Shown here: positions 35,644 to 48,074 of the stretch, piece by piece | Numbering within the stretch: the first letter of the stretch is position 1 | Layout: each line of letters opens with the position of its first letter | Assembly: GCA_037892935.1 (NCBI GenBank) | Contig: JAYXKI010000001.1 | Location: 1,302,001 to 1,366,000, forward strand | Direction of reading: 5' to 3' | DNA from: Phlebopus portentosus | Taxonomy: Eukaryota; Basidiomycota; Agaricomycetes; Boletales; Boletinellaceae | DNA length: 64,000 bases | Notes under the pieces: model-generated | The model's input: the letters and a program-made list of their open reading frames with translations, nothing else | Database searches by the model: none | What the model was told of the DNA's origin: nothing | Translations under genes and position numbers: made by a program

Positions 35644-38600
35644 TTAAGACCTTGATCTTGTCCGTTCATGGGCGCCCAAAAGGCGATCCTCCATATCACT
35701 TAGCGGGCGTCGCGCGCTCATGGAGCTCGCTAGCTGACGTTGCCAGTCATCCAGCTCGTTAGATAGATGCTGGTATGCCAAATCGTTCTCCGCGCTACTG
35801 GAGTTGCTAGCCCGTCGCTCCGAGATCTCTGACAATGGCCGATCGCGCCCGAAGGCGGACTGATCGTCTTCCAGTAGCAGATCGATCTTCTGAGACAGTT
35901 GCTCATTTTCGCGCTTGAGAGCAGCGTTTTCGAGGGCAAGTCGTTCAAGGGCCGATTCATCGTTCCCGCCTCTGGCGACGGCCAAGGCAGATTCCAGGCG
36001 TTCAATGTCTTGTTCTAGGTCCTCGACGTGACTGAGCCGCTCATCTGCCTCCCTTTGAGAAGCCACAAGATTATTGCGAAGGTTTTCGATCTCTTGCTCA
36101 AGTGAATCCATTCGTCTCCGAAGATCTCTGTTCTCTGAAGTGAGGCGCTGGTTCTGTCGCTGTGCATCGCCAAGCTGTACACGCAGGCTGTCATACCCGT
36201 CATCTGACAAGGGAGTATTCCGGCCATTGACCGCTCGTATGCGGGAACTCAGCTCAGCACTGGTACCGCCTCGAGCCTCAAGCTCAGTTTGCAGAGACGA
36301 ATTGAGTGCCTTCTGCTTGTTCGATTCCTCTTTCATACGTCGCATCATTTTCTCGGTGCCCCTGGATTGGTCCAGACTATTAGTTAAACATAGTTCTTCA
36401 GTATGCGCTGGAGGGATTGTCACTCACTTCACGTACTTGACTGCCACTTGATAGTCATCTTCCAACTGCTGCAATTTGGCTTTGTATGTCTGCTCGGTCT
36501 CGACGAGCTTCTGTTCTGCCTCCAAAGCACGGTTTTCCCAGTCCTCTCCCTTGCTTGATGAAGGGCTGTGGTTCGCTCGTAGTTGCTCCAATTGGCTACC
36601 TAGTTTCTTCACCTGCTGTTCAAGCTCGTCCCTTCGGCGAATAGCATCATCCAGGTCCTTCTCCATGCTCTCCTGGATTCTCATTCGTGCCGATAACTTG
36701 TTTTCGAGCTCAACAACGCGAGCGGGAGCCTCGCCGATCTTTGTCCTCAAGTCATCTTCGTCAATGACTTCACCGTGCTCAGCAAAGTAATTTCTAAACA
36801 TGGCAAGACGCAATTCTGCGTTCGTGGCCTGCTGCGTCTTCTCCTGCAATTCAGATTCCTTGGCGGCCAAATCTTTTCGTAGCTTGCCGACTTCGGAAAC
36901 AACGCTCTGCAATTGGACACGAATGCCGTTTAGCTGGGTGCGCTGTGAATGATGCTCCTTCTCCACATCTCGAGCGTGATTGGTGGTACGTAGAAGTTCT
37001 TGCTGGGCCGCATCAACTCGTTGGCCAGCCTCCTTGAGCATTTTGCGCAACGATGCAGCTTCCATATCCATTGCCTGCAACCTCTCTTCATGTCCACGAA
37101 GCGCGCGGTCTTCATCCGACTTGAGATCGCGGTGCATATCAAGTAGCTCACCAAGGCCGCCTGTTGTGAGCGCGCGCAGCCTGTCAGCTTCCTCTCTCGA
37201 TTTCGCCCAAGAATTCTCGGCATCTGTGAGTCGTTGACGAAGCGATTCTGCCTCCGCTGTCCGAGCCTCAAGTTCTATCCTGGTTTCCGTTAGATCGGAC
37301 TCCAACTGGACGACTTGATCGCGGGCTTGTCTCCACTGAGCTTCCAGTTCCTCCATCCTAGCCGAAGAAGCTGTAATCGCAGCACGCGCCTGCTCGAGTG
37401 CACGAATATGATGCTCCTTAGATGCAGTAAGTTCCTCCATCCGCGTGTCAAGAGCAGATCGTTCTGCCTCCAGCAGGCCAACTCTCGCCGCATGGTCGAG
37501 TAGACGTTCGCCGTAATCCCGCAGAGAACTTTCCGTTTCTCTGTGTTGATCTTGTAAATCTGCATACTCTTGCAATGTCTGGTCATATTTTTCCTGCAAC
37601 GCGTCCGACCGTCGAGCCGACTCTGCTGCTCGAGTTTCCGCCTGTTCTGCGATGCGCTTTTGTAAGGTGACCGTACTACTCAGCTCAGCAATTTGCTTTG
37701 CTTGTTCGGTACGCTCTCGTGCAAGCACGGAGACCTGGCGTTCAAGTTCAGCAATACGTTGCCGCTCGACCCTTGAAGCCTCGTCCGAAGCATTATTCTC
37801 AGTCGCCGCGAGTTTAGCCCGGTAGAACGCCGCTTCTTGGACCGCAGCGTTCTGTATTCGTTCTAATTCTTGGCAACGTTCGGATGCATTACGGACTTGT
37901 GCAGCAAAATCACTCTGCAATTCAGAACAGCAAAGATCAGAAGAGTTGCACATAGGACAAGCGAGTTGAGTGTACCTGCACTCGAGCATGGTCTTGCTTT
38001 AGACGCATGATCATACTCGCAAGACCCTTGACGTCGGGCTCGTCGCTTGAAGGGCTCTCCCTATCCGGCTCGTCGTTCAAATCTAGCTCACTGTCCGAAT
38101 AGGAGAATCCCGCGTTCGTGGCCTTTCGAAGAGCAGCCTTCATCCATTGCTCACGCTTCTTCAAGGCCTCCACTTCGGCTTCTTTGATCTTAAGGTCGCG
38201 GATCAAGTCTGCCGTAATGTTACCAGTAGATCCTGGACGAACGTGTCCGTTCATCACATTAGGGGATGACCGCTCGGCTTGCGAGTGAACTTCAGAGGGT
38301 CTCGTGCGATCGACGATCGGGGAGGGAGTCCGTGTACGTTGAGCGCTGCGCTGCATCGCAAAACTTGCCATATTCGGCGGTGACTGGGAGCCACCGGCAT
38401 TCGCCAAAGGCAGATATGCTTCGCCCTGCATCTGCTGTGGGGATAACGAGCGCGCCAGCAGACTGGGGTCTTGACGCGTGGGGCTCTTTGAACGACCTTC
38501 TGGAGACATGGCCCGCTCGCGTACGTCATTTTCTACTATGTCATAGTCGTCTTCGTCAGAACCACTGTGCAATTCATCTCCCTCTTCCCGAGGGAACATC

Positions 38601-40630
38601 GGCGACTTGCCTTTAACATCTGTAGCATTACCGTATGAAGCACCTGGGGGGATACCATTCAGCGGTTTGCCACCCGCAGCGGGACGCGTGCCCGAAGGAG
38701 ATATAGCCCTGCGGAGTTCCTCTGCGTCTGGCGGAGGTCGCGATGTTGGTGACATCGCACGCTGAACAGCTCCGTTCGGCATTGTATGCTGGCTTGGAGG
38801 GGAAGGTTGAGGAGACTGCCCGGTACTAACCGACGGGCGTCGGGCAGTAATTGTTCCTTGGGCTTCAGCGGGAGGAGGTTTATTCGGTTCCGGATATTTG
38901 ATATGTTCTGTATTTGCATGTATATCAGAAAGGCCGGTGTGCCTAATTCGGAAACTGATACTAACTTGTATCCAGCACATGGATGATCGTCGGATCGTCT
39001 GATGGTCCGCTAGAAGACGATTCGCCTCCGAGCACAAAGACTCGAGTTCCAACAGCAGCCATACGATGCCCACTCCTCACGGTCGGAGCAGGACCCATAT
39101 TTTGAAACATGTACCAGCGCTGGTCTTCGGTTTGGAAAAAATTAGTTATATCAGAAGAAGTTCCGGCACCTACCCAAATGGGTCGAGCGAAGCACATACT
39201 GGAAATTTTGAACGCAGCAAGGTCGCCGAGGTCGTTACCATCGACGCCTCTGCCACCGAAGATGTAGATCACATCATTGACAAGAGCGGCAGCGTGCCCT
39301 TCTCGCGGCGATGGAATGAAGCCAATGCAGTTTAGTTCTGTCCATTGGCGTGTATTCGTATCGAACGACCAAGTATCATTGTAATGATACTGAGAGTCCG
39401 TACCACCAAACCTACAGCTTATTCAGTCGGACACTACGATAAGGGAATAAATGGTGCAAACATAATGATGCGATCCCCATATGTGATACAAGTGTGACCC
39501 GTGCGTCTGGCTGGACCCTCGTTGCTCGATGGCTTGATCAGCTCCCAGGCAGCTCTGTTTCTCACTGGAAAAGAAGTATGAGAGTGGGCGGATTTATCGA
39601 TTTATTTGAAAGAGGCTCACGTGTATTGAGATCAAAAGCCCACAGATCGTTGAGAAATTCTCCATCCACCTGACCGCCGAAAACATAAAAGCGCGTTCCG
39701 ACCATTGCGACGGCATGTCCGTACCGTCCGACCGGAGCGGGTCCTGTAATGGCAACTCGTGTCCATTCACGAGTAACTGACCGAATAGGCGAAGTCAGAC
39801 TGAGGCAATGAATGTTATTCATGAATCGACACGCACCTAGGTTAAGAAGGTATAACCCGTCATCCTGAGTGTCCGATACGTATGGCCTGCCGTCTGATTT
39901 GGTGTCTCCGCCCCAGACGATGAGAACGCTGCTAACGAGTGCACTGGCGTGACCAACACGTGGTGACGGCACTTCTCCAGCAGTTTGAACGAGAGTCGCG
40001 GAGAGTTCTCGTGTGTTCATAGAGTAAAGATCATTGCGCACTGTGTCTTTTACAAGACCTCCAAAAAGCAAGAGTTCTCCTGCTTGTGTTGCCACAGCTG
40101 GTAGTGAATGTCCGTATCGGGGAAAGGGAGAAGGAGAAGGACTGGTGGGCGGTGCAATGCCAGGTTTGGGAGAACGGTGGGCGGCGGAAGCAGTAGACGG
40201 CGCGTCGACCACGGGTACGCTGGTTGTTTCGCAGGACCGCTGGATGGTGATGAGCTATTGGGTTGAGGCGTCTGACCATTTGCGTCGCGTTGGTCCCTTG
40301 GTGTCTGACTGGAAAAGCTAAGAAAAAGCGAAGTAAAGAAGATCAGCAACAGTATACTGGAAATGATGCGAGAGTGGTGACTGACGACGAAGCCAATTCC
40401 CTTTCTCTTGACATCTGCTGTTGCTGTTGTTGCGTCTGGGTTTGAGCTTGTAATTGAGCCTGTTGCTGGGCCTGTTGCTGGGCTTGTTGCTGTTGCTGAG
40501 CAAGGGCCTGCCTTTCGGCCGCTTCTCTCGTTTGAGCAAGCGCCTGGCTAGCAGACTGTCCGACAGTTACTTGAGCCGAGCTTGAAGGCGCATGGCTGGT
40601 TGTCTGTCGCTTCCTGGAGAAGAAGGACAT
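35644..40630 (-). CDS. Kelch-repeat/coiled-coil cell polarity protein, Tea1/Kel1 type
   Basis: About 1,450 residues. The start at 40630 (MSFFSRKRQTTSH) is followed by a Gln-rich tract (about 40405-40520). Kelch repeats then form a propeller: FPRYGHSLPAV...LLLFGG, PRVGHASALVSSVLIVWGG, VGRYGHAVAMVGTRFYVFGG, RRTGHTCITYGDRIIMFGG, REGHAAALVNDVIYIFGG and VRSGHRMAAVGTRVFVLGG. A Ser/Pro-rich linker (about 38240-38880) precedes roughly 700 residues of heptad-rich coiled coil that runs to the end. This order matches fission yeast Tea1 and budding yeast Kel1/Kel2, which mark growing cell ends through microtubules and formins. It contains around ten introns. It is transcribed opposite to the lipase gene across an 804 bp gap. 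Confidence 0.9.
40405..40520 (-). repeat. CAG/CAA repeat encoding a polyglutamine tract
   Basis: Imperfect repeats of CAG and CAA codons (with GCC/GCT and CTC/ACG breaks) encode QQQQQAQQQAQQQAQ and a QTQQQQQQ run near the N-terminus of the Tea1-like protein. The sequence is open throughout and purely coding. Confidence 0.8.
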
Positions 40631-41434
40631 TCTACGCGCCTTGTTTGGTAGAAGGAACGCAATGGTGCAGAGAATATAGGACGAAAAAGAAGAAGGGAAA
40701 AGGGAATGATAGGAAGGAGAAAGAGAGCTGTAACTTGATCGAAACGCGGAAACAGCACGAGGATTCTAATATATTTCCTTTTCGGGACCAGATTTTGTAG
40801 TCGTGGGAAATAATTTTATTACTGCTTCGAGTCGGTATTTGGCAACGGTTACAAAATAATCATCTATTTAGAAAAGCAGTAGACTAGCTATTCATTCCAC
40901 GTTATAATATGTCCTCGGTTCTCCACGTCTGTTTGTGCTTCAGTCCCATTTCCGTTCAATCCATCAGGAAAATGCGCAGTTTTGCGATGACCCTCCAATC
41001 TGTCCCTTGACGGAAACAGCCTGAAACACTCTTCAAGGTCTTGTAAGCACAGGTCAGGCAGTAGGACAAAAGCATAACGGCATCATACTAGAATATGCGC
41101 AGATATATAGTGGCGTTCTACTCAGGGAGTTGTGAATATATGTCGGTTAAACAACGAGAGAAATATTTATTCACTCTGAAGGATTGGTGACACGACCAAC
41201 ACCGGACGCCAATTGTTCGGGCGTTGTTGATGCTTGAAGCGAGAGCTAAATAGTAAGATGGCCGTTATGATCGGTTGTGAGGCAAGGACTCACTGTCCTG
41301 GATTGTGGGGCTGGACGGAAGGACGGATGGTAGCGAAGGTGGATTCATGCAAGTTTGTTTGAGAGAGGTTACGAACGTGTGATTATTATTTGTTTTCTGG
41401 TGAAAGCAATGACGACGCGCAAGGAATGACTTGA
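40631..41434. promoter_or_regulatory. Divergent Tea1-like/lipase intergenic region
   Basis: These 804 bp contain no supported gene. They must carry the promoters and 5' leaders of two divergent genes; a 5'-leader intron before the lipase is possible near 41250-41400 but not provable. Confidence 0.55.
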
Positions 41435-43636
41435 ATGGACTCTCCTTCTTCCTCTCGTCCGCGTACCCCTCTCAACTTTCGTCTTCAGAGTCTGTTCTCT
41501 CAAGGGGTCCCTAGGCTGTCCCTAACCGATGCAGATTCGTCGCCTAGCTCTAGCATAGATACTGACGATAATCTAATGTGGCGTGCTCAGGCTCAGCGGT
41601 CTGCAGCATCTGCTTCTGCCTCGCGCTCACGTAGTTCTCTCAATCTCAACCATAACACTTCTTCGAAGGATTCTCATTGCGATGTTTCTTCGCCAAATCG
41701 TTCTTCTATAGACCTCCTGCAATCTGCCCAAGAGTTACCTATCGTCCGTTGGTTTCGTGGCGAGTCATCTTCACCCTCTCAGACTTCACCTCCTAGCACT
41801 CCCCCGTCCGCCCTCAAGGAAGCATTAGAAGATGAATTTCCTGGCTCTCCTACATCAATATATTCTTCTGTGTTGCATCCCGAACTACAGAGACCGCCAC
41901 CTGCATGCTTACCAGCACACATGAACAGCCGCCTGCAGGTCCGACGCTCGCCTCCTTTCCTCGAGAGCCTTGCGCGTTCCACGTTGCCAACTGCTTCCGT
42001 CACACGTCCTCCACCCGTGTTTCGCCAACTTAGTGGTCACTCGCATACGGTCAGCGAAGGAGGGCTTGACGGCGGCAGACTAGACATGACCACGCCGTAT
42101 ATTGACATCACCCAGTCTCCGCCCACACGGACTTCCGTTGACAGTCTCCGACGGCTACGCGACCGAGGAATTCCTGTTGCTCCAGACTTAGAAACTCCAA
42201 GTTATGCGCGCTTATTCAGTACGACCTCGCCCAGTCGATGGTGGTTCGGGAAGGAACATAAAACTGAGGTGGATGAATTACTGGATGAAAGCGACCGGGC
42301 AGACACAATCGAAGGCGAGGAAGAGCACATACGCAAAAAATGTGGGTCTCGTTCTATTCGTTACAATAAAGCTATGCCTCATGCCTTGCAGACCTCGCAC
42401 CGAAGCATCCTGTCGTATTCTGTCATGGACTCCTCGGCTTCGATAACGTCAAGATTGGGCCTTCCATAGCACCCATGAACGTCTCACATTGGCGAGGTAT
42501 CCAAGAAGTGCTTGAGGCACGAGGCATTGAAGTGCTCGTCACGCGTGTCCCTGCGACAAGCAGCCCGATGGAGCGTGCCAAGGTATTGGAAGCTAGAGTA
42601 TCTGAAGTTTATCCTGGCCGGGCAGTTCATCTGATAGGTAAGCGTTTGCTGTCAACTATACTTTACTGTCGCGAGTTGATACGACATCTTAGGTCATAGC
42701 ATGGTGACTATTGACCTTGTCTGATCAATCTTAATATCTGACATGTTTTGCTTAATGGACAGGGCGGGCTGGACTGTCGTTACCTGACCACCCATTTGAC
42801 GCACCGCAAATTTGATGTGCTCTCAATCACTACAGTAGCGACCCCACATCGAGGCTCATCATTTGCAGATCACTTCATTGCAACTGTTGGGAAAGAGCGC
42901 CTTCCATCTGTAGTCTCCCTACTGGACCTTCTTCCAAACGGCGGAGGAGATGGGAAGGCGTTCGAGAGCCTTACAATCGAGGCGATGAGAAAGTTCAATG
43001 AAGAGACGCCAGACGTGGAGGGCGTGCAATATTTTAGTTGGGGTGCGATATTTGAACCAGGATTACTCGATGTATTCAAGTAAGTCACTGCCTTTGTTCG
43101 ATAAAGTCGGCTTTATAATACTTTAACAGATGGTCACACTCCGTGATCATGGAAAAGGAAGGTCCCAATGATGGACTAGTCTCCGTACACTCATCTAGAT
43201 GGGTTCGTATCTATCCTTATCATAGTCTTTATATTTAAGAGTGTGCTGATAAGCTTGGTATTGTCATCAGGGCACGTACCTTGGCACGCTTGAAGACGTC
43301 AACCATCTCGACCTGATTGGATGGATGAACACCGCTCGATACAAGTGGGCGGAGTTCACCGGACGCGAGATCAAATTCAAGCCTGCGACATTTTATCTCG
43401 GAGTTGCTGACCATCTTGCGCGGTACGCCGATGGCCAGAGTGCAAATGAATTAGACGACGAATCGTCAGGAACCGGAAGCAAAAGCACAGGACGAAACGA
43501 GGAGACTACAGCGCCTGTCGCAGAGTCTTCAAGGGCAGGCGCAGGGGTGAAAACGACTGAAGGAGTGGAAAACCACGGACCACGGACACCAAATGACACT
43601 CCCTCTCCTACACGGACTTCCGACCATGTCTCTTAG
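41435..43636 (+). CDS. Triacylglycerol lipase-like alpha/beta-hydrolase with long disordered head
   Basis: About 630 residues. The first 290 or so are Ser/Pro-rich with a TPLNFRLQSLFSQGVPRLSL start and no signal peptide. An intron (42342-42391) joins IRKK|YLAPKHPVVFCHGLLGFD, which opens the lipase domain with its oxyanion-hole HG motif. The nucleophile lies in HLIGHSM|GGLDCRYL, split by two introns, one inside GHS and one after GHSM. The acid is probably Asp in NDGLVSVHSSRWG and the base His in EDVNHLDLIGWM. A Ser/Thr/Glu-rich tail of about 70 residues ends at 43636. Related fungal proteins are annotated as triacylglycerol lipases, but the substrate is not proven. The disordered head suggests a regulated cytosolic or membrane-associated enzyme. 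Confidence 0.85.
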
Positions 43637-44067
43637 CCTACATCACAGTTGTCGTTACAACCATGACTTCCGATTTTCTCTTTTATACCACAACACACAT
43701 TATTATCATTCGGAAGATTTGCAATATTTTCTTTTATACAATTTGTGTCTAATCTTGCAATTGTTGCAATAATAATGCTAATTTGATGTGATCCATATTC
43801 TGATTGGGTTTAGCGGTGATCGGCACGGAGAGTTGTGTCCCGTGAACTCTCTTCGTATACCATTCATTCTGACGAACTGAACAATCCCGAGTCTTTCGGT
43901 CTCTGCACTTCACACGCATCGATCGTATCTATCTACTCTATCGTCAACTACAGATCCCCCTTCAAAGGTCGACTACCAGTCTCGTCCCCCGCGTGCATCA
44001 CCTAACTATACATACTCTTGAATTCATTCTGTTCTTCTTTTCGTCTCCCAATATAATTATTGCTGAT
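43637..44067. other. Lipase 3' region and S-formylglutathione hydrolase promoter
   Basis: Pyrimidine-rich stretches (CTTTTCGTCTCCC) lie directly before the next start codon, as in many fungal promoters. No gene is visible. Confidence 0.55.
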
Positions 44068-45308
44068 ATGGCTATCGAGTTTAAGGAGGAGTCTAAGAAC
44101 AAAGTCTTTGAAGGCACTATTGCAAAGTATTCTTTCAAGGTGTGTGTATCCTGATAATGACAAGCCATATTAGGTGGCCTCTGTCGCTGACAGTCCTCTT
44201 TGCTAAACTAAATGCAACTGTAGTCTGAAGCACTCGGAGGGACGAAGACGAACTTCAACCTCTTCCTCCCTGCAAATGCGTCCCCCACGTCGAAAGTGCC
44301 GTTGCTCACATATCTAGCTGGCCTAACTTGTACTGAGGATAACGGGTACGAGTCTGGCCCTTATCTGGGAGCTCCCGTGTAGACGTGAGGCTGATTTCAA
44401 GCGCATATATGCACCTTTCAGAGCTCAGAAAGGAGGATTCTTCAAGGATGCCGCATCGGAGGGCATTGCGATTCTCTTTCCAGATACTTCCCCTAGAGGC
44501 GCTGGTATTGAAGGGGAAGACGATGACTGGGTATGTACCTCCCTTCTATTTCAAACAGCGATACTCGCATTTAGCTCATATGAATTATTCTGCGATAAAT
44601 GCATATAGGATTTCGGTACAGGCGCAGGCTTCTATCTCGACGCAACAAACATCAGGTATTCCAAGCACTACAACACGCTCACGCACGTCACGAAAGAGCT
44701 ACCCGCCGTGCTCGCAGCGCAGGATATACCGATCGATCTTTCTCGTCAATCAATCTTCGGGCATTCCATGGGTGGACATGGTGCACTCACGATCTACCTC
44801 GCCTCCGCGCCTGGAGCGTATCGATCCGCGAGTGCTTTCGCTCCAATCTCTAATCCAACGAAGTGTCCATGGGGAGAGAAAGCCTTCAAGGGTTATCTTG
44901 CTGGTGGTATTGAAGAGGGACGTAAGCGGTATGATGCTACAGAGTTAATTCGAGGGGTGAAGGACCCTGTACATATCCTGGTCGATTATGTGCGTTCTAC
45001 TTTCCTCCACCTTCTTCATTTCCAAATGTTCATACAAACATTTGGCCTAACAGGGAACGGGTGACAATTTCTACAAGCAGGGGCAACTCCTCCCGGAGAA
45101 CTTTCTGAGAGCCGCGCGAGAAGCAGGACATGACGAAGTGGAAGTGCGCGTACGCAGCCAAGAAGGTTACGACCACAGTTATTATTTCGTAAGGAGCATA
45201 ACGCACGTACAGAAAAGACATTACATTGACAAAAGCTGTTTTTTGTCACAGATTTCAACTTTCGCAGCTGATCATGTCCACTTCCACGCCAATTTTCTTA
45301 AGGCTTAA
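44068..45308 (+). CDS. S-formylglutathione hydrolase
   Basis: About 285 residues, the esterase D family. It converts S-formylglutathione to glutathione and formate in formaldehyde detoxification in the cytosol. Joined exons read EALGGTKTNFNLFLPANA, LLTYLAGLTCTEDNG, FFKDAASEGIAILFPDTSPRG and DFGTGAGFYLDAT. The nucleophile is in SIFGHSMGGHGALTIYL, the acid in YGTGDNFYKQGQLLPENF and the histidine in SQEGYDHSYYF. Five or six introns interrupt the gene, some near 60-80 bp. Start at 44068 (MAIEFKEESKNKVFEG), stop at 45306-45308. Length and motifs are complete, with no missing catalytic residue. It converges on the Chk2-like gene, 242 bp between stops. Confidence 0.93.
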
Positions 45309-45550
45309 AGTCTAGATTGATCTTCGGTATGGATCACAGATAATACAGGTCACGATTTTGTGTATTGTTGACTATAACAGCAAGGATGTATCAAATATAG
45401 TCACTGAGTCACGAGCCAGAACTGTAACAACGCTAGTCTTAGCCGCGAAGTTCTGGCAATTAGTACTTCATAAGAAATAGATTAGAGCGGAGATAAAACA
45501 GCAGAAGAGGAGACAAGCAGAAGAAATATGTTGGTTGAACGATCTTCCAC

Positions 45551-47776
45551 TCAGTTGCGCAATCGTTCATTGTAGTCATGCAGTAGGTCATCTAGGTCTC
45601 TCGTGATCCATTCGCTCCGCAAAGCGTCTTGAATAGTCATTCTTCTCGTATGGTCACGGACAAGAAGACCTTCTGTGAGATTCTTAGCTATAAGCACATG
45701 ATGAGTGACCAATGAAGAAGCAAGAGGGGTTAAACTTCACCGTCTGGCATGCTGTCCCAAGCAGCAGAGAACTCGACTATACACTTGATGATACGCGTTT
45801 TGATGACTTGTTCATTGACTAAGGAACCCTGCGAAAGCTGCGAGAGGCGAGATTTGGCATATTGCTGTTTGTGCTGCACTTCTCCGTCCATATAGTCAAA
45901 GGGATGCAGGCCTCTAAATGCAAATACTGAGGTTAGTTGTTTGGCCCCCTGAATCTTCCTCACGTTAGCATGATGTATAGAATGAGACCGACGCTCCAAC
46001 AGTCTGCGGGCATCCCGACGTAGGCAAGCTCTTTATTGTCCAGCGCGAGCACACCTTCTGGGGGCAGATACGAGACTGTACCACATACAGTCATAGTTTC
46101 CTGGTATGCTCTGGTTCTTGCAAGGCCAAAATCCGCAATTTGCACGCGGGGAAATGGACCTGGGGCGCATAGCAGTACATTCTCGGGCTGGAAATACCGT
46201 TAGCTTTACCCTCCAAAACGATCGGTGCATCCAGACCTTCAGGTCTTGCAAAAGTCATGAGAAGAATGGGCTCCGCTATCCTGGTCGCGACGTACCTCTA
46301 TGGGAGATTGAACGATCGTGTAAATATCCGATCGCTTGAAAAAGCTGGTATGTTATGAACTTCGCCTCAGCCTCGCCTAATCGAAAACGGTGCGTTGTAT
46401 AGGTGAAGAGGTCCCCGCCTGTGCACAGCTATATCGAATATACTCAGTCTTTGAAACCTCATTTTCCACGATTAGACCGTACTTCGAGGAAGATATGACT
46501 GGAAAAGTGACATTATCGTTCTGCCTCAAGAAGGGCGGCAGGGGGAAATACTCACAGCCAACCCGCTTTGCTATTCATTTCTACGTCCAAAATTCCGCAG
46601 ATGTTCGGCTACAATATATGAACTTATGACGAATATCTGTCTTACGGGGTACCGACACTCACATGTTTGAGCTTCTTTAGTATGTTAACCTCTTTAATGG
46701 CCTTCTGCATGTCATCTTTCCCTCTGCATTTCGATATAATGGTCTTACAGGCGACTTGCCGAAACGAAACAGCGTCGAAGGCGAGATGCACGGAGGCGTA
46801 AGAACCGCTGCAAAGCAATCAGTACAATGAAGTAGAAAGAATAGGTTGGATCTTTGCCTTCCGAGACAGTGCGATATTATGGTATATTCCCCAACATTCA
46901 GATCCTAGGACGAGCTCAGATTGAATTATGGAGTTTATGAGTGGACGTTAGGTCTACCTTGTATGCACTTTGAGGAGGTGTCGGTTCAAAGATGTTTGAC
47001 TTTTCGCGAGGTTCCTTCAAAACATGAATGCACTTAAAAACTAGCAAAAGGTTACTCATTGAGCTCTTCGAAGCCTTATTTCGACTTGTGCGTACCTTGA
47101 GAGTTCGGAATTTCGATCTCGTCCCCGTGCATTACCATTGCCGCATGGTGGCGAAGCTTGTATCCGTTCAAGATGACGCCATTAGTGGACTCATCCTAAA
47201 GGTATCCCGTTGAGATGAAGCACTCAGACATTCAAGTACACTTGCATGGCAAGACACCAAGACACCTCCAGTACTAGAGAGAACACTATCCAATCTAGGT
47301 GATTAATGGCTGCAGGCTGCTCCAGTAAAGCAGGTAATCATGCTTACGCATAGAACTTGCAGTGCACGCTGGATACAACTTTGTCCTCGATCACATATGT
47401 GCTAGCTTGATTGTAAGTGGATTTCTCCTACTTGATACTTTAATTTGAGCGAATTACCATTCACGAGGGTTCCTTCCGATGGTCACAGGCCTGTCTAAAG
47501 TAAGCACTATAACTAGGGACAAATGTCATAGTTGATATACGATGGGGTCTTGTAAGAACGCGTACCTTCACGGCGACCAGCTTTACTGGTGGTGACCAGA
47601 CGAGCACATTCTCCATGCCCAGCAGGTGCCACTCGCACTCGACAAGATTTCACCGTTCTCTCTGAAGCCGAGGAATCTATCGACTCATCCAAAAGACGCC
47701 GTCTCTTGACAGAAGAACTTGCAGCTTGCTGGGTGAAGTACATCGCATGAGCTTCAATGCTTATCGTGCTTGTCAT
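45551..47776 (-). CDS. FHA-domain checkpoint kinase, Chk2/Rad53/Cds1 type
   Basis: About 520 residues. After a disordered head (MTSTISIEAHAMYFTQQ), an FHA domain reads RPVTIGRNPRE, STYVIEDKVVSSVHCKFYA and STNGVILNGYKL, with the phosphothreonine-binding Arg, Ser-x-x-His and Asn residues. The kinase has SGSYASVHLAFD (glycine loop), VACKTI (Lys), RFRLGEAEAKFITYQLFQA, HRDLKPENVLL and IADFGLAR, followed by TVCGTVSYLPPEGV and GMPADCWSVGLILY; all catalytic residues are present. The C-terminus reads GLLVRDHTRRMTIQDAL and ends NERLRN. One FHA and no second one is the Cds1/Chk2 layout. It should act in the nucleus in the DNA replication and damage checkpoint. The HRDLK loop is interrupted by two introns (see micro-exon). 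Confidence 0.9.
46237..46244 (-). other. 8-nt micro-exon encoding the kinase catalytic loop
   Basis: Introns 46245-46295 (51 bp) and 46188-46236 (49 bp) leave ACCTGAAG. With the G left from the previous exon it encodes Asp-Leu-Lys, giving HR|DLK|PEN. The Asp is the catalytic base. Skipping it would also shift the frame. Confidence 0.85.
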
Positions 47777-48074
47777 AGTCGAACATAGGTAGGAAATGGC
47801 TCAGCATCAGTATTACGCGTTATTTACACCTGTTTACTAAATTTATTCTCTATTACATAATCTATACAGTCCTTGACTTTCAAAGGTTCCAACAATACAA
47901 AGCATAACTAAAAGATACACAAAATGAAAGGTATAGCGCGATTCGAGGGTATCGAGCTCAGAATTGTCAAGGTACAAATCATGGGAGAGAAAGAGTAGGA
48001 AAGGCGTCATGGCCAAAAAAGCACAAGAAATCCCAGACCAAAAAGATGGAATGAATAGCAGAGGATCGTCATTA

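Noticed and set aside
40405..40520. CAG repeat as a mobile or expanded noncoding repeat
   Set aside because: It is in frame and codes for glutamine in the Tea1-like protein, with interruptions typical of a stable coding tract.
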